Shown piece after piece: positions 54,037-64,000 of a DNA stretch of 64,000 nucleotides. Position numbers and translations under genes: made by a program. The notes under the pieces are model-generated. The model had not been told where the DNA came from. It made no database searches and worked only from the letters and a program-made list of their open reading frames with translations. Within the stretch, counting starts at the first letter, position 1. Each line of letters starts with the position of its first letter. Origin of the DNA: Phymatolithon calcareum (taxonomy: Eukaryota > Rhodophyta > Florideophyceae > Hapalidiales); assembly GCA_977006965.1 (NCBI GenBank), contig OZ345354.1, positions 2,790,001-2,854,000 on the forward strand. Reading direction: 5' to 3'.

Positions 54037-55226
54037 GTCGTCTTTGCACTCTCAGTTTCAAAAGCATGTGTTTCAAGTTCCACGTTATGTCAAATATCTC
54101 ATGTCGAGTCTAACGAGGTTTGTTGCTGTCATACGGGAAGATTTACACATAGGAACATGGCAATTTTGAAGGCTTGGTTTCTACCGATATTCCCTTCGAT
54201 AAATATTTTTGGGACAGATGTACAAAAACGAGCCGCGGCATCAGCGTCCCCAATCTTTCGGAACGTAAGATTTCCCATCGGTGCGTTTCGCACGCACCGT
54301 GTGGGAAAAGAGACTGTCCTCAGCGACTTCTCTTCGCCATTACCATCAATCATTACATATCCCCATACCATCACTCCGTTATTTGACGTGTAGGGGACAA
54401 ATCTGGGATTCTAGTTTTTCAGTGCTAAATTCGTCATTTTGAACCGTGAACTACGCCACTTGTGCACTCGAATTGCCAACTGAGATACGAAATGGAAAAT
54501 TGAACAAGAAAGAGGGGGAATAGATTTTTTCGTGTCGCACGAGTCAGCGTAATGAATGTAACTTCTTTTACATCCTCCCTGCGACACTGCAAAATTAGAA
54601 TTGAGACGGACATTTATTTCAGCTTTGTAGTTTTGTTGTTGAAGCAAAATTTTAAGTAGTCATGGAGATATACTCCAAGGCATGGCAGCTGCTTTTTTGT
54701 GCCCGGAACATGTGTGGCTCTCAGCCTCAGAGCCATTTTTGAAAATTATGTCTACATATCTTCAGAATTGGTATTGCATTCGCACCATTTTGTGAATCCG
54801 AAGACGCGCCTAGAAGTGCAGCTCCTGTCCAGTCAGCCGATATTTTCTACGATTCGTTTCTTTGAACAGGTCGTTAGACTGGATTTGGAAGCGCGAGTTC
54901 ATTCCAGCATATGAATATTTCCTACGTCAGGTTTTGTGTTCATATAATCCGTAAGAGTAGAGATTTGGTCATCTGTTAAATGCATTTATCCAAAGCTCTT
55001 GTTTTAGAAACGTGCTTTTACCTACTCCGAACAACACGTATCTTACCCTAATGCTTTTGGCGCACTCAGAGTAGACTAACTTGGTTGTGTTGATTATACG
55101 GAAGTATATATACCACTGAACTCTCTAGAAAACACTTCGAAAATGCTTTACAGACATAGGAACGGCAAACTGGAATACAAGTCCCAATGACGTATCACAT
55201 GCTCTTATCGTGCTTCCCCAAAGATC
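54037..55226. other. intergenic, nothing certain
   Basis: The 5' flank of the Ser/Asp-rich gene lies here, with a further TATATATAC near 55105. Short ORFs are not called. Confidence 0.4.
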
Positions 55227-55234
55227 TATAAAAG
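55227..55234 (+). promoter_or_regulatory. TATA box of the Ser/Asp-rich protein gene
   Basis: TATAAAAG lies 122 bp upstream of the ATG at 55349, a good distance for a 5' UTR of about 90 bases. Confidence 0.5.
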
Positions 55235-55348
55235 CCGAGAGAATCTCGGTGAACTTGAACTTCTGGTCTGTCCACCAACACACTGCTGATACCCCGAGCT
55301 CCTCGTCCTCCAGATTATTCAGTCTATCCACGAAACTAGACCAGCACC

Positions 55349-55894
55349 ATGGCACGCCCTACTCTTCTCGTCGTTTTCTTCCTCGCTTTCTGCGCAATTG
55401 CCTTGGGCTCAGTTGTCCCGGCCTCCAAAAGCGGTCATTCTGTAGCGAAAAACACCGTCAGAGGGTCTGTCAAGTCTGCAAAACCGATGAAGATCACTTC
55501 GACACGCAAACTGAAGAAGGTCGTCCACAATGACAAGGAGGAGGAAAACGTTAATGACAAGGGATATTTCATTGCTAATCGCGCTCAAGTGAAGCACCTT
55601 ATTCGCAAGCGTAAGGATGAAGATGAGATTGAGAGCCTCGTTCGTTCAGGTGAACATAAAGGTTCTGGCTCCGATTCTGGCTCCGATTCTGGCTCCGACG
55701 ATGACTCGGATTCTCACTCCGATGACGACTCCGACGATGACTCCGACGATGACTCCGATTCTCACTCCGATGACGACTCCGACGATGACTCCGATTCTCA
55801 CTCTGACGACGACTCCGATTCTCACTCTGACGACGACTCCGATGATGACTCCGGCTCCGACTCCGATGACGACCGCCACTCCGATTCCGACTAA
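55349..55894 (+). CDS. secreted Ser/Asp-repeat acidic protein, 181 aa
   Basis: The start ATG is in a strong context (caccATGGC). Residues 1-22 form a clear signal peptide (ARPTLLVVFFLAFCAIALGS). Residues 23-105 are basic and mixed (KKVVHNDKEEE, LIRKRKDEDE), with dibasic sites that could be processed. Residues 108-181 consist almost only of Ser and Asp with a few Gly and His: first SDSG units, then DDDSDSHSDDDSD units. The DNA is made of GACTCCGA/GATTCTCACTCC-type repeats. Such a tail would be highly anionic and a likely phosphorylation and calcium-binding surface, as in phosphophoryn-type or other matrix acidic proteins. The likeness is compositional only and does not show homology. The protein is expected in the cell wall or the extracellular matrix. 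Confidence 0.8.
   Translation: MARPTLLVVFFLAFCAIALGSVVPASKSGHSVAKNTVRGSVKSAKPMKITSTRKLKKVVHNDKEEENVNDKGYFIANRAQVKHLIRKRKDEDEIESLVRSGEHKGSGSDSGSDSGSDDDSDSHSDDDSDDDSDDDSDSHSDDDSDDDSDSHSDDDSDSHSDDDSDDDSGSDSDDDRHSDSD
55672..55890 (+). repeat. coding minisatellite of the Ser/Asp tail
   Basis: Units such as GACTCCGATGACGACTCC and GATTCTCACTCCGATGAC are repeated with small variations. The number of units is likely variable between individuals. Confidence 0.8.
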
Positions 55895-56490
55895 GCAAGA
55901 GAAGCAATGACGAACATTCGGCTTTCGTAGGTACTTGATAGCTTCAAGTTAGAATGCTGGAGGTTCGAAAATAGATTAAAACTGCATTCTGTTACCTGGA
56001 ATCAGGAATTTCGAACGATAAAAGGTACGCAATTGCTAAGATTTACAGGTAGAGCCAAGCAGAAGATTTTCATGTCAAAATCTACCCGCTTTCTCCTATC
56101 CTATTTTATGCATTTAGAGATTATAGTGAAGGACGAAATGAGAGTGCGATGCAATATACAGTAATACACGGGAAGCTGCTCTGGTGTCGGCGACTCTGGC
56201 GTCCTCTCGAGATACTTAAAGCCACCTTACGGCATGACGGTTGCGACGGGGAGTTGAGCGATATCACGGTCGGTTTGTGATGCTAGTTGAGACGCAGACG
56301 TGCGAAACAGAATCACTCACAGACGGGGTTTATTTCATCTCTCGACAATGGAAGTGGAGATCGGCAACTATTCAGAAAGGAATCGAGCATAGTGTAGCTA
56401 CGCTTCTCCTTGCCGCGACTGTACCCGAAAGCAAACTGAAAATCACACACCCTTGGAAAATTGCTTATTATTCTATAATTTCCCTCCTGG
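55895..56490. other. intergenic, 3' flank and LINE B 5' part
   Basis: 56163-56200 resembles 20405-20440 (GGGAAGCTGCTCTGGTGT). The rest is unassigned. Confidence 0.4.
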
Positions 56491-57830
56491 ATCCTCACAG
56501 CGGGAGACAGCAACAAGAATTGGTTCATAGTTGACAGAGGCGTCCCCCAAGAGTCACTGCTCAGCCCAAGTCTGTATAACATATTTATGGACGAGTTTGC
56601 GGAGCACATAAACGCTGTTCCGAGCGAGCTAGAAGACATATCTGCAGTTCTATTTCCAGACGACGTGACACTGTTGGCGAAAACCCCGCACGCGCTGCAG
56701 CTCCTGCTCGATATATCAACGAAATGGGCCGAAGAGAGAGGAATGACGTGGAACACCAAAAAAGGTAAGAGCGAGGTGCTGGAGTCGACCGAGACAAAGA
56801 ACCACACATTCCGGTTAGCGCACCAGACCCTTTCGCAGGTACCTGAAGTTTCATATCTCGGGATATCTCTAGGACCAACCTGAATTACGGTCACAAGCAC
56901 AATCAGGCGCATAAAAAACGCCAAAGCAGCGGTGCACCAACTGAAGCCACTTGGGGCATTCATTCGAGGGGATAAACATCCTGAAAGCCATACGCATCTA
57001 CAAGTCGTTGATCCAACCAAGGTGGAAATACGCTATCCATCTCACACCGTGGACTTCAGAAGTACAAGAAGCTTTCAAAGAAGTAGAAAGAACCTTCTTC
57101 TTCCAAGTAATCGGTGGAACGGCAGGTGGAAGGATCGAGCGGATCCGGCTTCTGTGCAGGATCCAACCACCAGAACACAGGAGAGAAATATTAGCGCTGA
57201 GGATGCTGCGACCAGGAAAGGCAAGGAAGTCGGCTATCCTATCCAAGCCAAGGGAAGAGCGAAATTTCAATGAACTACAGTGGGCAATTCGCGATATTGC
57301 GCGATGCTGCAGCAAGAACATTTCGCGCCCCCCTTCAAACACAAGCAGGAAGGGAAATCTCCATGCCAACTCCGACGAATACTGTTCTCAAAAGAAGGCA
57401 CGAGGCTCGAAGCAAGAAGAAAGAGGAAAATACTGTACGACAAACCGGATTAGATCCCGGCCATCCTCAGATTTGCCAAGGTGAGACATCGACAGCTGAC
57501 CATAAAATACGCGAGCGGAAGATTCCCTCAAGTGAGCACGACGCTAATATCGAATACATTCGGAACGGCAGCAGAGCGCCACCTGGAGACCATACGCATG
57601 AACCTAACAAAGTATGAACTGGACCACGGAGAAATGTTAAGAACGGAAAAGGCATTAGACTCCATACTACTCTACAGCGTCACCATAATTGACAATATGG
57701 AGAACGACGAGTCCCTGTATTAGGGACCAGGCGATATACTAGAATGAACAAGTTACGAAAAGCTGCTCCTGTTCAGTCTTAGGAGTGTTAATGAGGGCTT
57801 TCAAATAAACAACTAAACAGTTGCAAAAAA
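56491..57830 (+). mobile_element. LINE B copy, 5'-truncated and frameshifted
   Basis: The RT part is WFIVDRGVPQESLLSPSLYN (56520 onward), then VLFPDDVTLLAKT near 56647, where the FADD box reads FPDD and the Gly of PQGS is Glu. Next come MTWNTKKGKSEVL, YKSLIQPRWKYAIHLTPW (near 57000) and a C-terminal block (RIRLLCRIQPPEHRREIL). The last coding part ends at 57723. The 3' UTR has GTGTTAATGAGGGC and AAATAAAC with a short A-run near 57825. Frame changes occur near 56880 and 57300-57480. Confidence 0.85.
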
Positions 57831-57851
57831 AATTATTATTCTATAAGAATG

Positions 57852-58078
57852 AGGGCCGATGAACGAATAGTTCTCAACCGGGAAAATGGGAAATTGAGAA
57901 AATGGAAACGCCAATATGTCCAATAGAATACGTGCACTTGTGGATTTTGAACCTGATGGAAGCAGAAGAAGTAAAATTTCACAAATGCAGGTTTCCTATT
58001 GGACGTACTCTCGTTCCCAATTTCTCAATTTCCCATTTTCCCATTTTCCCGGTTGGGAACTATTGGTTCATCGGCCCT
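57852..58078. mobile_element. MITE with about 50-bp inverted ends
   Basis: The termini AGGGCCGATGAAC and GTTCATCGGCCCT are exact complements. Further inward, CAACCGGGAAAATGGGAAAT pairs with the right arm, which has an extra GGGAAAAT unit. The interior pairs partially too (CCAATAG / CTATTGG). It lies between two LINE B pieces. Confidence 0.8.
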
Positions 58079-58119
58079 GAAGCAGCTACATACAGCACAC
58101 GTGTGCCGTGTCTGGAGCT

Positions 58120-59420
58120 CAAACAGCTGTCAACAAGAAGAAATGACTCCAACCACAGCCATCCACTTGGATTTCAGAAATGTAAGTGTACGGAGGGAGC
58201 CATACTCTGCGAAACGGAGCTGCAGCAAATGGGGGATAACTGCGTTGCTGTTGACATCCAAAAAGCCGCATGTGCTCCAAGAATGGATGCGACTCGTCTT
58301 AGAAAAGACCATCAACGACATATGCGAGGCCTTCTTAACGCCCTTAGGATTTTCACCGCTGGAGCCATCAACAACAATTTGCACATAGCTGACAAAGGCG
58401 TTCCGCAAGGCTCAGGTTTATCCAGTATATTTACCATAAATGAACGTGTGCACGGAAAGCATAAGCGCAATTCGTGTCTACAGTGTTGATTGCAGACGAC
58501 GTGATCTTTGTTGACGTACAACTCCGCGTGCGATAGAAAATCCGCTCAATATTTTACCGCAATAGGCCAAAGAGAGAAAGGGATGAGTTGGAGCGCGAAA
58601 AAGGCAAGAGCGCGTTGCTGCAATCCGCTGGGAGGGGTTATATTTTGATTTATTTTAAAAGCTCCGAAAACCTCAATTTGATTAACAGGGACTATGAATC
58701 GCATATTCCGTGTAGCGCAACAGGCCCTGTCCCAAGTGCGCAAAGCTACATACCTAGAGATCTCTCTAGGGCTAACTGAAATTAGGGACGCGAATACAGT
58801 CACACACATATAAGTGCCAACGCAGCGGTACAGTCCACCAACTGAACCCCCTTGGGGCGTTCATCACGCCATTCGCATCTACAATGTTGATTAACCAATA
58901 TGGGTTTTGCCGCCGTGGTGCTCCTTTAAGCATATACAGGAAGAGAAAATCAGGTCAATCGGACGACTCTCGTTCACTAGAGAAGGTAGACGACTTGAAT
59001 CTGTAAGAAATAGCGAAATCCCGTACGGCTAACCAGACAATATCCCTGCCATTCTCCGGCTTGCGAAGGTGCGCCATCCATGGAGGTCCTTGGAGTACGT
59101 AAGCGGAATGCTCCCTCGAGTGAACACCACGTTCCTTTCGGATAAAGTCGGAATCGCTGCCGAGCATCACCTGGAGACGTTACACAAGATTCCAACAATG
59201 CAAAGACTTGGACCCTGAATAAAATGTTGGAACGGAGATAGCCCTTGACTCACTCCTAATGTATAGTGTAGCAAAAATTAATGATATGGAAGTCGATTAG
59301 TCTCTGTATTAGGGTTCAGATGACGCACTAGAATCAACAAGTACCGAAAGGCCACTCGCGTACAGTCTTTGGAATGTAACTGATAGCTCTCATAAACGAT
59401 TGGTCAGTTGCAAGAAAAAT
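58120..59420 (+). mobile_element. LINE B copy, heavily decayed
   Basis: ORF2 traces: RIFTAGAINNNLHIADKGVP followed by QGSGLSS (58350-58430), RVAQQALSQVRKATYLEISL (58700-58770), and the 3' end at 59210-59410 (TACCGAAAGGCCACTCG and GTATTAGGGTTCAG). Many stops. It covers the same portions as 56491-57830, more diverged. Confidence 0.75.
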
Positions 59421-59599
59421 GTCACGAGACTTCTTTCAGAACGGGCACAGCTGGAACTCGAAACTCTTGACCGCATTCGACTACCGAACAACTAAACTGA
59501 AATTCAAAATAGATCTGGACTCCGACGAGTCTGGTAGCAGTCAGAAGAACGTCGTGCCAGGAAAATAACCTTTTCCAAAAATGGTCCATTGCACAAGTG
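59421..59599. other. intergenic, nothing recognised
   Basis: Short spacer between the LINE B copy and the foldback region. Confidence 0.4.
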
Positions 59600-59919
59600 G
59601 GGGTTGTGCACCGGCTGCGAGGGTTGACATTAGCCCGAGGGCATGATATTCAACCGAGGCGCAGCCGAGGTCCGAATATCATGGCCTGAGGGCGATTGTC
59701 ATCCCGAGAGTACGGTGCACAACACGCTTGTCAACCGGCTGAGAAACAAGTGGAAAATAAGGATTTCGTACGAGTCTCCTATCAAAGCTGCTATGTCATC
59801 CCTAGGGATGACATAGAGCAATCAATATTCTATGTCATCCCTAGGGATGACATAGAAGCAATCAGTTGCAAGAGGAAGCCGATCATCGGCATGTCTACCC
59901 CCTCAGCCGGTTGACAAAG
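59600..59919. repeat. nested foldback region with twin 26-nt palindromes
   Basis: GTTGTGCACCG (59603) pairs with CGGTGCACAAC (59713). CTTGTCAACCGGCTGAG (59727) pairs with CTCAGCCGGTTGACAAG-like sequence (59902). Inside the second pair, the perfect palindrome CTATGTCATCCCT plus its complement occurs twice (59791-59816 and 59830-59855). An ACAAGTGG direct repeat flanks the first part (59593 and 59746). Probably two nested MITEs. Confidence 0.7.
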
Positions 59920-60152
59920 CAGTGAGGATGAAAAAAAGCAGACATATAATTCTCTGCGCAAGGTGGTTCGTACGCCACTATTTAAGCATTGGGCAATCAA
60001 GGTCCTTCACTGCCCATTTCCTCAATAATTTCTGCCACTGCCCATGCTCCTTGAATCAAGGAGCATGGTCAGTTGTAGAGCTAGGGACAATTTAATTGTT
60101 TGTGATTGCAATCAAGAAACTCTACTACAATACTAATGTAATAATTTTAAGC
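59920..60152. other. intergenic, nothing recognised
   Basis: A short inverted repeat (TCCTTGAATCAAGGA) lies near 60050-60064. Confidence 0.5.
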
Positions 60153-61452
60153 TACCCTTTTCGAAGAACACCCTGTGTCGGAGCAGCAGCGCCAGAGACG
60201 GTACGGAGGTATGGCAATCCTATCAGATCTGCCTACCTCAATCCTGCCATCACCGAACTCTTGAGGTCATACACCACGTGCAGACCCTCGATGATGGCAT
60301 AAACGCCTCTGCAAGACAACTACCGCCGGCGACTCCCATGGATCATTACCCTTTGCCATGTCGCCGCGGCACATCCGGTGGCAGCAGGAAAGCGACCACG
60401 TGCGATGACATCCGGGCGTTGATCGACATCGCTAAAGGCTGTCTTAGAGCCACATCCAGTGGAAGTTGAGAAGCAGCGCCGCGCGAAGCATTCCCGTGCC
60501 GAGCCAAGTCGCCCGATACAGTCTCGAGACGCAACCAGCGGCACTCGAGAATCGCCCACGAGCTAACACGCTTCCGCGCCAACCTAAGTCGCTCGACAGC
60601 GACTGGGCGCCACAACCGGTGACCGCCTGGAAGAACCCTTAGGCGCATGACGACCGGGCCAAGGACGTCTTCCCGATGCTTTCCGTGCAGCCCTCTCACC
60701 GGGTTTCCCCACGTGGCGCTACGCTGTGAGAGGCCGAGATTCTGTGCCTCAGATTCACGGGCGCACACACCCGGCGGCAGTTGAAAACTCGGAGCCACGC
60801 GGAGCAGGGTCGAAAGCTTACACGACAGTCTCAGCGGCGCGCACAGTCGCCAGCAACTGTTTCAGAGTCTAACATCGCCTACCGAAATCCCTATATCAAG
60901 CCGGACGCTGAAGAAACCATGATCTCCAGCACACGCATCGCAAGCTTGAAGTCGCGTTCACACGGAGGCACGCACTTCGGAACGTGCCTGAACGGAGACG
61001 TGAACCACGCGTAAGGCAGCGAACAGAGTGAGGAGCTCTTTGGTACACCGGCTGTTGGTTTCCCACAAGGACTCGTGCGACATCTGATTTCTCGGCGGCA
61101 GGTTGACAGGTGAGCTTTTCGAGTTTGCAGCCCGCGTTTTCTTTGCCCACTCACCCACGCCTCATAGTCTTTTGTCGAAGTAGTCAAGCTATCGCCTGGC
61201 TACAACTACGGTAATCCGGTTCTCCGGAAAGCGGTGCTTCTCTGGGAGACAGTTCCTAAGAATTACATGACGGTGTTCGGAAACTCTAGTACGGAGAACA
61301 GCGACACAGCTCACCGTCTCTGGGTAGCTAGACCGTTGGGCGTCGTGAAAGCTAGGTCGCCAATATTACGGTTTTATGTTTCCAGTAAAACAGCAGATCT
61401 TATTCAAGTCTGTCTAAGGCAGGCAGTCTCCAAACCTGCATCGCTATCACAA
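60153..61452 (+). repeat. 1.3-kb dispersed repeat, copy 2
   Basis: Same family and orientation as 14468-15763, with many point differences and few indels. No shared ORF. Confidence 0.75.
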
Positions 61453-61859
61453 AGCTGATTGTCAATTGCAGCATCTTGCAAGCTGGAAGATCGAAAATTC
61501 GCTTTGTTCTTCCTCAAGCTATATCCGCGTCTGCACTTCTTCGCTCCTCTCATTTGAACCGCTTCGGATACGAGTGCCTCATCCGAGAACCGCCGTTTGG
61601 CCTTGAGAAGTATCAGCGATTAGGACATGACTTGGGTTATGGTCTTACGAATATCCATTACAATAAGCTTTGAAAGGCTCCAAATGCGCTCAATCTCAGC
61701 AATTAATTAAATATTAAGTCACAATTTATGTAATCGCGCTTGCGGTTCTGTTCAGGATGCAGAACGAGTGACGCGATCCAAAACATTTGCCCAGGCGCCT
61801 GAAACCTGTTCAGATGCAACTTGTTCGACTGTCCAACGAAATATTGGTAAGAAGAAGAA
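61453..61859. other. intergenic, nothing recognised
   Basis: No gene or repeat is recognised. Confidence 0.4.
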
Positions 61860-62200
61860 GAAGAAAGGTAGCTTTTCATTTAAAAGTTACCAACGCATCT
61901 GCTGACGCTTCGGGAAACTTTCCTAGGGCCAAGAGGTTTTGGCTGGATTCTGTCGAAAGAAGAGTTTCTTTTCTTGTTGGTGTAGCTCGATTCAATAGAC
62001 TAATAAACCCACCTCTGGCCTCCTTCGGGACCTCGAGGGGGAAAATTACACCCCTGTCCTGTGACACGCTGTGATTTCAAGTTGCGGGCAGTCCCTACTT
62101 GTCCACAGCCTGGAACATGTTTAGGAGCTCGTCAAGTGCTTGCTTAGACCAGGCTCTGTCCTCTTTGGAGAGCCTGTCAAATATTGTTAAGAGAAGAATA
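61860..62200 (-). mobile_element. family C retroelement 3' end
   Basis: Matches 40340-40655 on the same strand. The minus strand encodes LSKEDRAWSKQALDELLNMF up to a stop at 62095, then a 3' UTR of about 230 bases ending next to a GAAGAA run. Confidence 0.65.
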
Positions 62201-62276
62201 GTAACGTCCCGCGTTTTTTGGTAGTCCAACCGGATTGGCGCTTTACCTTCAAAGTACCCTCTCCTTGTGCGAAGCG

Positions 62277-62586
62277 CGTGTTGTCCCATGTTTTCGGGAC
62301 ATATGCCCGGCACCGTCAAGGTAGAATGCGAGTTATGTGCCGACAAGAACCACCAGCCATGAGGAGAAGACACCAAGCAGAAAGGTTTTCTGAGACTCTA
62401 GTGAGACAAAAGAAGCGCCACGATGAGGCAGATGAGTATTCTGGGAGAGATGAAGACATTAAGGAGGCAACCAAGGACATAGAGTGCCTCAAGACTTATG
62501 AAGATCTGCAGCAAGCTCTCGATAAAGCTGAGGAGGGCTCAGTCTCAAAGAAAGGGCGACGAAAAGAAATAATTGAGTTATGGGTG
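62277..62586 (+). mobile_element. LINE A ORF2 C-terminal fragment
   Basis: The translation SHVFGTYARHRQGRMRVMC, MRRRHQAERFSETLVRQKKR and GRDEDIKEATKDIECLKTYE follows LINE A ORF2 closely (NVFGKYAEHRRDRMRVLC, GRDEDVKEAMKDIEYLKMYE). It is open over about 100 codons but cut at both ends, which is unusual for 5' truncation alone. Joined to the family C end on its left. Confidence 0.85.
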
Positions 62587-62752
62587 TAGTGGAATGAAAC
62601 CCAGAGTCCTGGACTGTAAACAGGACAGGCTGCGCGGTAGAATTCAGTGCGGCAGAGCGAGCGCGCGTAGCTCCGGATAACGGATCTGGAACAAACAAAT
62701 AACAAACGAACAAAAGAAGAGAGAAGAGAGGCAGAGCAAATAGAAAGAGGGG

Positions 62753-63145
62753 GTGAAATGGATGCGCCATGTGCGCGTAGATGAGATGGGTGAAGCAAAC
62801 CCGAAACGGCGGTACCTTGGTGTCGCTGGTCTTCAAGATGGTAAGCCGCGGACCGCTAATTACGATGTTCGCGGGTTGATGAACTTGACTGAACCGTATA
62901 TCGATACGATTCACTTGTGGTGCACGGAGTGGAACGGGAACGCGCTCCGGTCGTGGACAGGGACAGAACTTGGGCCGGTAAGCTGCAAGTGCCAAGCGCA
63001 ATGCTCGTCGGAGCACTATTACATTTCGCGGAGATGCCAACCGATCGTCGGATCGCTAGCTGGTGTCTTCCCCTACTCGCGACGTAGGGTACGGGGTCTC
63101 GCCTCCCGCTTGTGGCGAACGTTCATCACCGAGATGGTGGGATGA
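62753..63145 (+). CDS. hypothetical protein, 130 aa
   Basis: An ATG-initiated ORF in GC-richer DNA than its left neighbour. The translation contains RRYLGVAGLQDGKPRTANYD, a Trp-containing stretch (IHLWCTEWNGNALRSWTG) and a small Cys cluster (CKCQAQC). No family is recognised and no promoter signal is seen, so it may be chance. A second ORF at 63289-63486 is in the same orientation and equally unassigned. Confidence 0.3.
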   Translation: MKWMRHVRVDEMGEANPKRRYLGVAGLQDGKPRTANYDVRGLMNLTEPYIDTIHLWCTEWNGNALRSWTGTELGPVSCKCQAQCSSEHYYISRRCQPIVGSLAGVFPYSRRRVRGLASRLWRTFITEMVG

Positions 63146-64000
63146 ATGAAAAGGACTTTTCCTTGACGATGGAAATGGTTTGAACTTGATGGTCCCTCTT
63201 TCTCCCTCGCGTCGGCATCGGCGGCTATGCTAAAGTATGCCTCGAGGTAAAGCTATCATACGATGATCCCGCGCAGTAAGTGTAAGCTATGTCTCTTCTA
63301 CCCATGGATGCCTGGCGCTTTGCTATCCAGACTAACAACCTTGTTGCCCACGTGTATATCGAACCAAGACAACAAACTTACTATTCTTGCGACACTTGGA
63401 ACCCCCAGCTATGCGTAGAGAGTCAAGAGTTGAAGCCGAACATGCTGTCCCTTTACTGTCGACGGCCGCCACCATGGCATTTGTAGGGCGGCTGGAACCC
63501 GGATAGGACAGTTGTCAAAGAATATCATAAGCTACATCACCGATTAAAACGTGGCGCCCGCTCCACTACACGGCCCCTCCCCAAAATCGCAGCGTCCCGC
63601 AAGACAACCACGCCACGGTTGCCGTTCCTAACCGACCGTGTTTCCGAAAAACCCATCTGCGACCCGCAAGTACGCGACTGATATCTAGTACCGCCCTCCG
63701 GTAAGTTTACGCAATGATTGCTGGCGACGTGATGTGTGCATGGCGAGTGGTCATGTGCTAACGGCAGGCGATCTCTTTTGCAATTGCACGTGTATCCCGG
63801 ACCGGCAGGCCGACAATAGATGTGTACCAAGGTTTGGGTAGCGCCGCCGTGTGGTCGAGATGGTGGTAAGAAACTGGATGGCTTCGCGCGGTCGTCGCGC
63901 CGTATTTACCGAAGGTGTTGGCAGCGAACATGGGAGGCCAAATACCCGTGTGGGTTGTGCGGACGGAGGAGTGGCACGCGCGCGTATCCCGCGCGGTGAT
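63146..64000. other. GC-richer window end, unassigned
   Basis: The base composition rises after about 63500. ORFs on both strands are short. A gene may begin beyond the window edge. Confidence 0.35.

Noticed and set aside
55599-55907. Antisense Arg/Ser-rich ORF opposite the Ser/Asp tail
   Set aside because: Reverse reading of a codon repeat automatically stays open; no start context.
56647-56680. Functional LINE B reverse transcriptase
   Set aside because: FADD reads FPDD and the PQGS Gly is Glu, and the frame is broken before and after.

Overview
This is eukaryotic nuclear DNA. It has spliceosomal introns with GTAAG donors, LINE-type and Ty3/Gypsy-type retrotransposons, many small inverted-repeat elements, and genes that are widely spaced on both strands. 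Several genes have no introns. The mixture of a plant-type fatty-acid alpha-dioxygenase, a bacterial-style ferritin-like fusion protein and a small SMP/LEA-like protein fits a multicellular red alga of the Chondrus type. That assignment is inference: no rRNA or organelle marker is present to confirm it.

Layout. 1-1.3 kb: 3' end of an alpha-dioxygenase gene (copy 1). 2.7-8.2 kb: a nearly full-length LINE on the minus strand with coupled ORF1 and ORF2, abutting a 5'-truncated sister copy. 10-17 kb: three small host genes of unknown function (two on the minus strand, one membrane protein on the plus strand), a recent 412-bp alpha-dioxygenase fragment, and one copy of a 1.3-kb repeat. 17-20.6 kb: a tRNA-like SINE, a possible solo LTR and LINE debris. 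21-24.7 kb: a large intronless membrane protein with Sel1/TPR-like repeats. 25.2-27.2 kb: a complete three-exon alpha-dioxygenase gene (copy 2). 27.5-28.9 kb: hairpin cluster and a long-TIR MITE. 29.2-32.4 kb: an intact 1075-residue fusion of a VioB-type ferritin-like domain, a repeated W/MP module, an Asp-box propeller and a FlgD-like domain. 32.6-34.1 kb: nested MITEs. 34.1-36.8 kb: a full-length but shattered VioB-like gene, divergent from the intact one. 38.95 kb: a 55-residue SMP-like gene. 41.0-46.5 kb: a degenerate Ty3/Gypsy chromovirus with 296-bp LTRs. 48-51 and 56-59.4 kb: broken LINEs of a second family. 55.3 kb: a secreted Ser/Asp-repeat protein. 60.1-61.5 kb: second copy of the 1.3-kb repeat. 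62-64 kb: LINE pieces and unassigned GC-richer sequence.

How the genes relate. The clearest host theme is fatty-acid oxidation (oxylipin-type alpha-dioxygenase, two real copies and one fragment). A second theme is two divergently oriented relatives of the VioB ferritin-like family, one fused and intact, the other dead. No operon-like organisation is expected or seen. About half of the window is transposon-derived, and several host fragments look as if they were duplicated at DNA level, because the introns are kept.
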